This document shows, piece after piece, positions 6,491 to 11,605 of a stretch of 11,605 nt of DNA (within the stretch, counting starts at the first letter, position 1; every line of letters begins with the position of its first letter). Below the pieces are notes generated by a model. That model did no database searches. It was not told the DNA's origin and saw only the letters and a program-made list of their open reading frames with translations. This DNA is from Candidatus Calditenuaceae archaeon JGI OTU-1 (lineage in GTDB: Archaea > Thermoproteota > Nitrososphaeria_A > Caldarchaeales > Calditenuaceae): positions 1 to 11,605 of the forward strand of contig AWOE01000012.1 in assembly GCA_000494145.1 (NCBI GenBank), read 5' to 3'. The position numbers were made by a program, and so were the translations under genes.

Positions 6491-6742
6491 TCAGAAGGCG
6501 AGGAAAAGGAAGAGGAGAAGGAGCGCGGCAACCAAGGCGAAGGCCAGCAGGGCGATTCTCGCGCTGCCCCTCAACACGAGCGGTATCGGGCCGAGAAGCA
6601 GAACGACGAGGCCCTTGGACTTGACGGTTCCCTCGTTCTGCGAGGCCGCTGCTCCAAGAAGGACCAGCAGGAAGCCGAGGGCTATCAGGACCGTCGAGAG
6701 CAAGAGCAGCGCGAGGACCTCGAGGGCACCGGGACCGGTCAT
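6491..6742 (-). CDS. DUF131-family small membrane protein (copy 2)
   Basis: The real product has 83 residues, starting at ATG 6742; the longer open frame upstream lies inside the methyltransferase gene and is not coding. Two strongly hydrophobic segments (about residues 8-32 and 61-83) flank a polar loop and LLLGPIPLVLRGS at 48-60, the DUF131 hallmark. The C-terminus is almost pure Leu/Phe/Ala and ends in the membrane. The ATG overlaps the stop of the methyltransferase-like gene as ATGA, so translation is probably coupled and the protein belongs to the spt5 transcript. Function unknown. The polar loop (AASQNEGTVKSKG) has no counterpart of similar sequence in copy 1. Confidence 0.75.
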   Translation of the reverse strand: MTGPGALEVLALLLLSTVLIALGFLLVLLGAAASQNEGTVKSKGLVVLLLGPIPLVLRGSARIALLAFALVAALLLLFLFLAF

Positions 6743-7218
6743 GCCTTCTCGAGCGACGCGAAGACTCCCAGCAGCCCCATCCTCAGCTCCAGCACCCTGA
6801 AAGGCATCCGCTCGGTGAGGGCTTTCCTGAGCTTCCTTCGGAGACCTATTGAGAGCGGGCCCAGCTTCTGGTGAACGACGCACCTTCCTCCCGGCCTGAG
6901 GAGCCTGTAAGCCTCGTTCAGCAGCTCCTTTTTCCCGAGCACCTCGCCGAGCGCGTTCAGTATGAGGGCAGCGTCGAAGGTCGAGGGTGCGAGTGAGGGG
7001 TTGTGCTCGATGACGGGCGAGTAAAGGACCTCCGCGTTCCCTCTGCCAGCGAGGGCCCTCCTCGCCGCCTCGGCCTTCCGCTCCGAGTTCAGGAGTATCA
7101 GGAGTCTGCCACCTTCTCCGATCGAGGAGAGGACTCTGAGAGGGACGTCGGCGCCTTCGAACCCGAACTGGACGACCCTCATCCCCTCCTCGAGGTTCAG
7201 GTAGGAGAGGAGGTCCAT
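6739..7218 (-). CDS. Methyltransferase-like protein with degenerate SAM motif
   Basis: The 159-residue product has the layout of a class I S-adenosylmethionine methyltransferase. The glycine loop position holds VVQFGFEGADVPLRVL (residues 15-30) where active members have VLDxGxGxG. A second strand with LLILLNSERKAEAARR follows, then FDAALILNALGEV (81-93), and a convincing post-core block AYRLLRPGGRCVV (103-115). Loss of the acidic residue and of two glycines in motif I suggests weak or altered cofactor use, or a purely structural role. No substrate domain is visible. ATG at 7218 lies 4 bases after the spt5 stop, whose GGTGAG doubles as ribosome binding site. The stop overlaps the start of DUF131 copy 2. 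Position in an spt5 operon hints at a role near transcription or translation, but that is inference only. Confidence 0.75.
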   Translation of the reverse strand: MDLLSYLNLEEGMRVVQFGFEGADVPLRVLSSIGEGGRLLILLNSERKAEAARRALAGRGNAEVLYSPVIEHNPSLAPSTFDAALILNALGEVLGKKELLNEAYRLLRPGGRCVVHQKLGPLSIGLRRKLRKALTERMPFRVLELRMGLLGVFASLEKA

Positions 7219-7222
7219 GCCC

Positions 7223-7660
7223 TCACCCCGTCGGCCTGACCTGGTTGACCGGCACCGAGATCGGGAAGGGATAGGCGCTCTCCAGGAGCTCCAGCGTCAC
7301 CTCCTTCCTGATCCTGTCGACCCTGGTCACCTTTCCCGTGAAGCCCTTGAAGGGCCCGGCTATCACCTCGACCGTCATGCCCTCCGATATCACGTCTATC
7401 AGCGGCCTCTCCACCAGGTGCTTCGAGACGTCCGAGAGGTCGACCTGGACAGGTGACTTGGACTTGACGTGCCTGAGCTCCCTCACCAATTCAGCGACTG
7501 TCTCCCGGTCCCTGCCCTCGACGAAGACAAAGCCCTTCAGCGTCGGAAGCACCAGTAAAGCGTAAACGTCCCTCGAGCCCTGCGGGATCCTGCCCTCGAT
7601 CACGTTCACCACGTTCTTCTCGTAGCCGGCCGTTGTCCTGAGGGCGAAGAGCCTCCCCAT
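7223..7660 (-). CDS. spt5: Transcription elongation factor Spt5 (NusG homologue)
   Basis: Spt5 binds the RNA polymerase clamp, normally with Spt4, closes it over DNA and promotes processive elongation. The 145-residue product has the archaeal two-domain form: an NGN domain (about residues 1-82; LFALRTTAGYEKNVV, LKGFVFVEG) and a KOW domain (about 92-143; GMTVEVIAGPFKGFTGKV). Length is normal. I take ATG at 7660: it puts the conserved FALRTTAG close to the start and lies about 30 bases from a perfect TTTTAAAA box. A GTG at 7672 in frame would add four residues but is too close to that box. The gene follows secE, a classical archaeal pair, though the spt5 promoter in the 77-base gap allows separate expression. 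The methyltransferase-like gene follows 4 bases after the stop. Confidence 0.95.
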   Translation of the reverse strand: MGRLFALRTTAGYEKNVVNVIEGRIPQGSRDVYALLVLPTLKGFVFVEGRDRETVAELVRELRHVKSKSPVQVDLSDVSKHLVERPLIDVISEGMTVEVIAGPFKGFTGKVTRVDRIRKEVTLELLESAYPFPISVPVNQVRPTG

Positions 7661-7685
7661 CCGTGATGTCACCGCTCGTTCCGGA

Positions 7686-7693
7686 TTTTAAAA
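7686..7693 (-). promoter_or_regulatory. TATA box of spt5
   Basis: TTTTAAAA, a self-complementary AT block in GC-rich DNA, is centred about 30 bases from ATG 7660 and only 17 from GTG 7672. It supports the ATG start and an internal promoter between secE and spt5. Confidence 0.65.
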
Positions 7694-7737
7694 CCCACTT
7701 GACCCTGGCCCGGAGGGGGCCGAAGGGGTAACCTTGG

Positions 7738-7905
7738 TCAGCCGAGCACGGCCAGGAAGACGAACCTCACGATCATCGAGATCAGGCCCAGGACAGCGAT
7801 GCCTATCAGGACTATCCGGCCGAGCACCGAGTACTCCTCCCAAGTCGGCTTCCTCGCGACCCTGAAGAGCACTACGACCGATTGCGCGAACTCCCTCAGC
7901 CCCAT
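7738..7905 (-). CDS. secE: Protein translocase subunit SecE (Sec61 gamma)
   Basis: SecE clamps the two halves of the SecY channel in the cytoplasmic membrane. This 55-residue frame (ATG 7905, TGA 7738-7740) has the archaeal form: an N-terminal amphipathic helix MGLREFAQSVVVLFRVARKPTW with the conserved RKPTWEEY turn (residues 18-25), followed by a single membrane segment, about residues 29-54, ending in VLG. The KP-[TS]-x-x-E-[FY] motif and the position just before spt5 together make the call firm. A TATA-like box about 34 bases upstream and GGTGG just before the ATG suggest a leader of about 7 bases. A much longer open frame in another register over this stretch (7688-7915) is a shadow. Confidence 0.93.
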   Translation of the reverse strand: MGLREFAQSVVVLFRVARKPTWEEYSVLGRIVLIGIAVLGLISMIVRFVFLAVLG

Positions 7906-7935
7906 TTTCGTCCACCGTCAGCTAAAGGGCCGTCG

Positions 7936-7942
7936 TATATTT
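7936..7942 (-). promoter_or_regulatory. TATA-like box of secE
   Basis: The minus strand reads AAATATA (within GGAAATATACG), centred about 34 bases from the secE ATG. Immediately upstream, at 7948-7961 and covering the htpX stop codon, is the 5-base-pair inverted repeat ACTGA-TGCG-TCAGT, which may be a weak RNA hairpin at the end of htpX or an operator; it has no T-run after it. Confidence 0.45.
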
Positions 7943-7956
7943 CCGTGACTGATGCG

Positions 7957-8931
7957 TCAGTAGATGGTGTAGGGCGCGATGAACCTGTCGAGGTGCCTGA
8001 TCCTCTTCGCGGGGTGCGGATGGGTGCTGAAGAGGTCGGCCAGCGCGCTGACCTTCATCCTCCTGAAGCTCTCAACGGCCCTGTCCAGATCGACCGACGG
8101 GTCGATTGCAGCCTCGGGATCGGAGATGAAGAACATCTTCAGCGTCTCGTGCCTCACCCTCTCCGATTGCGGGAGCCTGCCGCTGAGGGCCATGATCCTT
8201 ACGAGGGCCCGCTGGAGCTTCCTCGCTCCGTCCGGGACGGTCAGGGCAGCGTGGGAGTCAGCGTAGTACTCCCTCAGCCTGCTCATCAGGAAGACGAAGA
8301 TGTTGAAGACGAAGCTCAGGACCATCAGTGCTATGCCGATCAAGACACCGTAGGCAGCGCCGCCGTTCCTCCTGACACCTCCGAACAGGCCGGAGAGGTA
8401 AAGGGAGTAACCGATGTAGTATAACACCGCAGGGATCAGGCTGATCATCAGCATCACCACGACGTCCCTGTGCTTCAGGTGCCCGACCTCGTGGGCCAGC
8501 ACCGCCTCCAGCTCGTCCCTCGGCATCCTCCGCAGCAGTCCCCTCGTCACCGCGACCATCGGGCCCGTCAACGGGCTTCCGTAGGCGAACGCGTTCGGCA
8601 GCTCGATCTCGGCCACCATCACCTTCGGCTCCCTGCTCAGCCCGCTCCTCCTCGCCAGCTCCCGCACCGATTCGTGTAGCCAAGCCTCGCTGACCGGGTC
8701 AGCAGGCCTAGCGCGGTAGACGGCGTTGATGAGATGGGGCCCGAAAAGCCACTGGAGGACGTTGATCGCCACCACCAACGCGAAGGTCAGGTAGATGTAC
8801 CAAGACGGGAGGCCGAGATAGAGCATTATGGCCGTCAGGATCAGCGTAGCCAACCCCACCACCGCGAACCAGACTCCCACCATTGTGACCCTCAACTTAG
8901 CCAAGGAGAACCTCGCCGCCTCAGTCGCCAC
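7957..8931 (-). CDS. htpX: HtpX-like membrane zinc metalloprotease (M48 family)
   Basis: HtpX proteases cut misfolded membrane proteins, with their active site on the cytoplasmic face. The 324-residue product has the zinc site HEVGH at 147-151 and the third ligand region REYYADSHAAL, with E221 as probable ligand. Four hydrophobic segments are seen at about residues 15-38, 42-64, 157-180 and 195-218. The family's NAFAYG (113-118) and the final STHPHPAKRIRHLDRF block are also present. Length is slightly above bacterial HtpX (about 290). The start is GTG at 8931, preceded by GGTGGTGG; no other start lies in frame just upstream. Being the gene before secE on the same strand suggests a membrane-protein quality theme, but secE has its own TATA-like box 51 bases on. 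Confidence 0.93.
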   Translation of the reverse strand: MATEAARFSLAKLRVTMVGVWFAVVGLATLILTAIMLYLGLPSWYIYLTFALVVAINVLQWLFGPHLINAVYRARPADPVSEAWLHESVRELARRSGLSREPKVMVAEIELPNAFAYGSPLTGPMVAVTRGLLRRMPRDELEAVLAHEVGHLKHRDVVVMLMISLIPAVLYYIGYSLYLSGLFGGVRRNGGAAYGVLIGIALMVLSFVFNIFVFLMSRLREYYADSHAALTVPDGARKLQRALVRIMALSGRLPQSERVRHETLKMFFISDPEAAIDPSVDLDRAVESFRRMKVSALADLFSTHPHPAKRIRHLDRFIAPYTIY

Positions 8932-9245
8932 GACCCACCACCGCCCCGTTATCTCGTGGCCACCGTATTAGAATTTGTTAGGGTACGCGGAGTGGGTAGA
9001 GTACACCAATAAATAACAGGCCTGAGATCCCATTGCACACCGGTTTCCTCTCATACCGTTGCGTTGATGGCGGAGAAGGGCGGGTGAATCGGCGGACCCA
9101 TCTGTTGGGACACCACCATTCCTGGGAAGGGGGTCGCACGCACCTCGACTAAGATCCGAGGCCGTTAGGCGTCTTTATTCGATGTCGTTTCACCGAAGTT
9201 GGTTGAGACGTCATCCTTAATCTCGGTGGTAACGACGGGGAGGCG
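8932..9245. other. Intergenic region between divergent htpX and the dehydrogenase gene
   Basis: This 314-base gap holds no credible protein gene and no tRNA fold that I can find. AT-rich patches that could be promoters are CCGTATTAGAATTT (8963-8976, minus-strand reading about 37 bases from the htpX GTG, allowing an 11-base leader), CAATAAATAA (9006-9015), GTCTTTATTC (9171-9180) and CCTTAATC (9215-9222, before the dehydrogenase gene). A hairpin CCTCG/CGAGG lies at 9143-9161. The block between about 9035 and 9170 is bounded by a possible promoter on its left and by the hairpin plus T-rich GTCTTTATTC on its right, so a short untranslated RNA is conceivable. I cannot show one. Confidence 0.4.
9215..9222 (+). 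promoter_or_regulatory. TATA-like box of the dehydrogenase gene
   Basis: CCTTAATC is centred about 27 bases before ATG 9246, the spacing for a leaderless message. However, GGGGAGG at 9237-9243 just before the ATG is also a fair ribosome binding site, so a transcript starting further upstream, for example from GTCTTTATTC at 9171-9180, is possible. Confidence 0.45.
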
Positions 9246-10712
9246 ATGGCTAAGACCTTGGGAACGCTCCGCCACTACATCGACGGAGGCTGGGTGCCGT
9301 CGAGGTCGGAGGAGGTCAGGCCGGTTTACGATCCGGGAAGCGGTGAGGTGATGGCAGTGGTCCCCTTCGCGACGAGGGAGGAAACCGATGCTGCTGTCGA
9401 GGCTGCGTCGAGGACCTTCGACCGCTGGAGCAGGCTCCCCATCACCGAGAGGGTCCGTTACCTCTTCAGGATGAAGGAGGCTCTGGAGAGGCACTTCGAG
9501 GAGCTCGCCACGATCAACACCTTGAACCACGGCAAGACCCTCGAGGAGAGCAGGGGCGACCTCAAGAGGGCAATAGAGAACGTCGACGCCGCTATAGCCG
9601 CAGCATATGCGCTCTCGAAAGGGGAGGCCCTTCAGGAGATCTCGCCGGGGATAGACGAGTACTCTTACAGGGAGCCGCTCGGAGTCTTCGCGGTCATAAC
9701 GCCCTTCAACTTCCCGATCATGATACCGTTCTGGTTCATCCCTTATGCCGTCGTTCTGGGGAACACGGTCGTCCTGAAACCTAGCGAGATAACGCCGGCC
9801 CCCATGAACCGGGTGATGGAGATTTTCCACGAAGAGGTCCGTCTTCCTCAGGGCGTCGTAAACTTGGTCCACGGAGGAAGGGAGGTGGCCGAGGAGCTGG
9901 TGAGGCATCGGGAGACCGCAGGGGTCGCATTCGTAGGCTCCACTAACGCGGCCAAGAACATCTACCGGCTCGCTGGCGAACACGGCAAGAGGTGCATAGC
10001 CCAAGGCGGGGCGAAGAACTTCATCGTCGTCATGCCGGACGCGGACCAGAAGGTGGCTGTGCCGGCGAGTATCGGGTCGTTCTTCGGCAACTGCGGCCAG
10101 AGATGCTTGGCGGGGAGCAACCTCGTGGTGGTGGAGAGCGATCAGGGGAGGGAGTTCGTGCGGTCTTTCGTCAGGGCGGCGTCCTCTCTCAGAATAGGCC
10201 ACGGCCTTTCACCGTCGACGGAGATGGGTCCTATGGTGACGGAGGCAGCTAGGCAGAGGGTCAGGAGTTACGTAGAGAAGGGCATAGATGAAGGTGCGAG
10301 GCTCGTGCTCGACGGCAGGGAAATCTCTGTGGAAGAATTTCCGAATGGTTTCTACTTCGGTCCCACCGTCTTCGTCGATGTGAGCCCCGAGATGACGATC
10401 GCAAAAGAGGAGATATTCGGGCCTGTAGCATCGGTCATAAGCGCGTCTAATCTCGACGAGGCGATTGAGATGATCAACTCGAAGACGAACTACGGCAACA
10501 TGGCCTGCATCTTCACCCAGTCAGGGAGACATGCTCGAGAGTTCGCGAGGCGCGTCAACGTGGGAAACGTCGGCATCAACATTGGCGTAGCCGCACCGGC
10601 AGCTTACTTCCCGTTCGCTGGGAGGCGGGAATCCTTCTTCGGCGTCCTCCACGGGCAGATCGACTCGGTTGACTTCTTCACCGACAAGAAGGTCGTGATC
10701 TCGCGGTGGTGA
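9246..10712 (+). CDS. mmsA: Methylmalonate-semialdehyde-dehydrogenase-like, CoA-acylating aldehyde dehydrogenase
   Basis: This branch of the aldehyde dehydrogenase superfamily oxidises methylmalonate or malonate semialdehyde with NAD+ and coenzyme A to propionyl- or acetyl-CoA plus CO2, in valine and beta-alanine breakdown. The 488-residue product has ITPFNFP with oxyanion N155, KPSE at 178-181, FVGST (229-233), and the catalytic cysteine C287 in GNCGQRCLA. The general-base glutamate of ordinary aldehyde dehydrogenases (ELGGKN) is absent; the site reads QGGAKN (253-258), as in the CoA-dependent MMSDH branch. The C-terminus FFTDKKVVISRW is also typical of that branch. ATG at 9246 fits the family N-terminus. 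The gene has its own promoter, and the membrane-protein gene starts 30 bases after its stop. Exact substrate is not proven; CoA dependence is well supported. Confidence 0.9.
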   Translation: MAKTLGTLRHYIDGGWVPSRSEEVRPVYDPGSGEVMAVVPFATREETDAAVEAASRTFDRWSRLPITERVRYLFRMKEALERHFEELATINTLNHGKTLEESRGDLKRAIENVDAAIAAAYALSKGEALQEISPGIDEYSYREPLGVFAVITPFNFPIMIPFWFIPYAVVLGNTVVLKPSEITPAPMNRVMEIFHEEVRLPQGVVNLVHGGREVAEELVRHRETAGVAFVGSTNAAKNIYRLAGEHGKRCIAQGGAKNFIVVMPDADQKVAVPASIGSFFGNCGQRCLAGSNLVVVESDQGREFVRSFVRAASSLRIGHGLSPSTEMGPMVTEAARQRVRSYVEKGIDEGARLVLDGREISVEEFPNGFYFGPTVFVDVSPEMTIAKEEIFGPVASVISASNLDEAIEMINSKTNYGNMACIFTQSGRHAREFARRVNVGNVGINIGVAAPAAYFPFAGRRESFFGVLHGQIDSVDFFTDKKVVISRW

Positions 10713-10731
10713 AGTAGGCGGTCACCGAATC

Positions 10732-10740
10732 GAGGTGATC
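10732..10740 (+). promoter_or_regulatory. Strong Shine-Dalgarno site of the membrane-protein gene
   Basis: GAGGTGATC is a nine-base match to the complement of the conserved archaeal 16S rRNA 3' end and lies 2 bases before GTG 10743. It fixes that start and contrasts with the leaderless-style starts elsewhere. It implies translation from within a longer mRNA, probably read through from the dehydrogenase gene. Confidence 0.7.
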
Positions 10741-10742
10741 GC

Positions 10743-11605
10743 GTGAGGGTCGAAAGGAAGTACAGGCTGGAGACATTGGTGTTGCTCTCAGCTTACGTCT
10801 TCACAGGTCTGCTAGCAGCTAGGACGCTCCTCGATCCAGTCCTGAAGGGCTTCCTCGCCGTCTTCACAGGCTGGCTGATCCTTTCGGTTACCGTCTGTGG
10901 CGGATGGCCCCTTTCTTATCCGCTCGGAGCGCCCAAGTTCGGTCTCCTAAGATCGGCTGCGCTCATGACGTTCATCCTGCTATCGGGTTCGGCCTTATCC
11001 TACGCGGTCACTGCGATGGCGGGCTTTGACGCCTTCATCTTCGGCTCCCTGCTGATAGCGGTCTCGGCAGTTTGGGGGATGGCCTTCGAGGCGTGGCCGC
11101 TTATGCACCTGAATCCTAAGAACGCGACGGCGACAGCAATCCCTGCGGCGGCAGGTATGGCGGTTGCCCTCTCGTCGGTCGCAGCCTGCGTATCGCGAAG
11201 CCTTCTGCTCATCACGTTAATGACCCTGCTGACCACCACCTTTGTCTTCTCTCCGACGCTCTGCTTCCAAGGATACCCTTACTACAGATTGTGGCGACAG
11301 CCCCGCATCGGTCTCGGTGTCTTGCTGACCGGCCTCTTCCTCGGCCTAACCTTCTCGCAGCTAATCGGCGTTGGGCTGCCACTCGGCGATGGGGGCATAA
11401 CGTTCTTGACGGATGCGTTATCGGCCCTTTTGCTGTGGTTGGTGGTCCTCTCGTGGGGGCTGCTCTACCCGCTGGGTTTGAGGAAGAGGCAGCCTCAAAG
11501 GGGACTGATCACGTTGGCGCTCGCGGTCGCAGCAGCTCTCCCGTGGACCTTTTTCCTTAGGGGTTTGGGCGTTGATGCGCTGACCTTCAACCTGCTATTC
11601 GTCCT
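10743..11605 (+). CDS. Polytopic membrane protein with internal repeats, cut by window edge
   Basis: An open frame from GTG 10743 runs 287 codons to the window edge without a stop. The product is strongly hydrophobic, with about eight to nine membrane segments and short loops. Four related units of roughly 60 residues can be seen, each ending in an aromatic/proline turn followed by a small basic loop: GGWPLSYPLGAPK (53-65), EAWPLMHLNPKN (116-127), SPTLCFQGYPYYRLWRQ (170-186) and SWGLLYPLGLRKRQ (237-250). Basic residues gather after these turns, so the turns probably face the cytoplasm. There is no recognisable transporter signature, no conserved charged residues inside the membrane segments and no cofactor motif. 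I do not recognise the family. The strong ribosome binding site and 30-base gap suggest cotranscription with the dehydrogenase gene. Confidence 0.75.
   Translation, partial: MRVERKYRLETLVLLSAYVFTGLLAARTLLDPVLKGFLAVFTGWLILSVTVCGGWPLSYPLGAPKFGLLRSAALMTFILLSGSALSYAVTAMAGFDAFIFGSLLIAVSAVWGMAFEAWPLMHLNPKNATATAIPAAAGMAVALSSVAACVSRSLLLITLMTLLTTTFVFSPTLCFQGYPYYRLWRQPRIGLGVLLTGLFLGLTFSQLIGVGLPLGDGGITFLTDALSALLLWLVVLSWGLLYPLGLRKRQPQRGLITLALAVAAALPWTFFLRGLGVDALTFNLLFV

Noticed and set aside
9051..9110. Possible C/D box guide RNA from TTGATGG and later GGTGAATC
   Set aside because: The C box deviates at two positions and no CTGA D box lies at a workable distance.
9165..10202. 345-codon minus-strand open frame opposite the dehydrogenase gene
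   Set aside because: Antisense shadow; the sense strand encodes a complete aldehyde dehydrogenase with catalytic residues.
1..11605. CRISPR array, insertion sequence or prophage element
   Set aside because: No regularly spaced repeats, no transposase or integrase frame and no terminal inverted repeats were seen; composition looks even across the window by eye.

Overview
This is a GC-rich stretch of archaeal chromosome, complete except for one gene cut at each edge. The archaeal assignment rests on Csl4 of the exosome, RNA polymerase subunit Rpo11, Spt5 with a 55-residue SecE, the archaea-specific pantoate kinase / phosphopantothenate synthetase pair, and two DUF131 membrane proteins. Arginine is written mostly as AGG, and TATA-like boxes sit about 24-34 bases before several start codons, some of them TTG or GTG. 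This points to archaeal promoters with leaderless or very short-leader mRNAs. I suspect the Thermoproteota/TACK side of the archaea, but cannot name a lineage from sequence reading alone.

Left part (1-2345): a partial thymidylate kinase gene on the minus strand diverges from a csl4-rpo11 pair (exosome cap subunit and RNA polymerase subunit). That pair converges on thiL (thiamine-monophosphate kinase). Middle part (2346-5970): a short AT-rich divergent control region with repeated TACGTA elements separates thiL from a tight operon for coenzyme A precursors: pantoate kinase, phosphopantothenate synthetase, ketopantoate hydroxymethyltransferase (panB) and a metallo-beta-lactamase-fold hydrolase. 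All four are overlapped or closely packed. The operon converges on a very small coiled-coil gene of 46-49 codons.

Right-middle part (6089-8931, all minus strand): read in the direction of transcription, it holds an HtpX-like membrane protease, secE, spt5, a degenerate methyltransferase-like gene, a DUF131 gene and, behind its own promoter, a second DUF131 gene. secE-spt5 is a classical archaeal pair, but here it is followed by methyltransferase and DUF131 genes, not the usual ribosomal stalk proteins. Right part (8932-11605): a 314-base gap with several AT-rich boxes but no recognisable RNA gene, a methylmalonate-semialdehyde-dehydrogenase-like enzyme (CoA-acylating type), and the start of a polytopic membrane protein with internal repeats.

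Most of the window is core housekeeping DNA. I see no mobile element, CRISPR array, rRNA or tRNA. The parts most worth following up are the MBL hydrolase fused by overlap to the pantothenate operon, the operator-like repeats at thiL/pantoate kinase, the spt5-methyltransferase-DUF131 coupling, the tiny coiled-coil gene, and the repeat-built membrane protein at the right edge.
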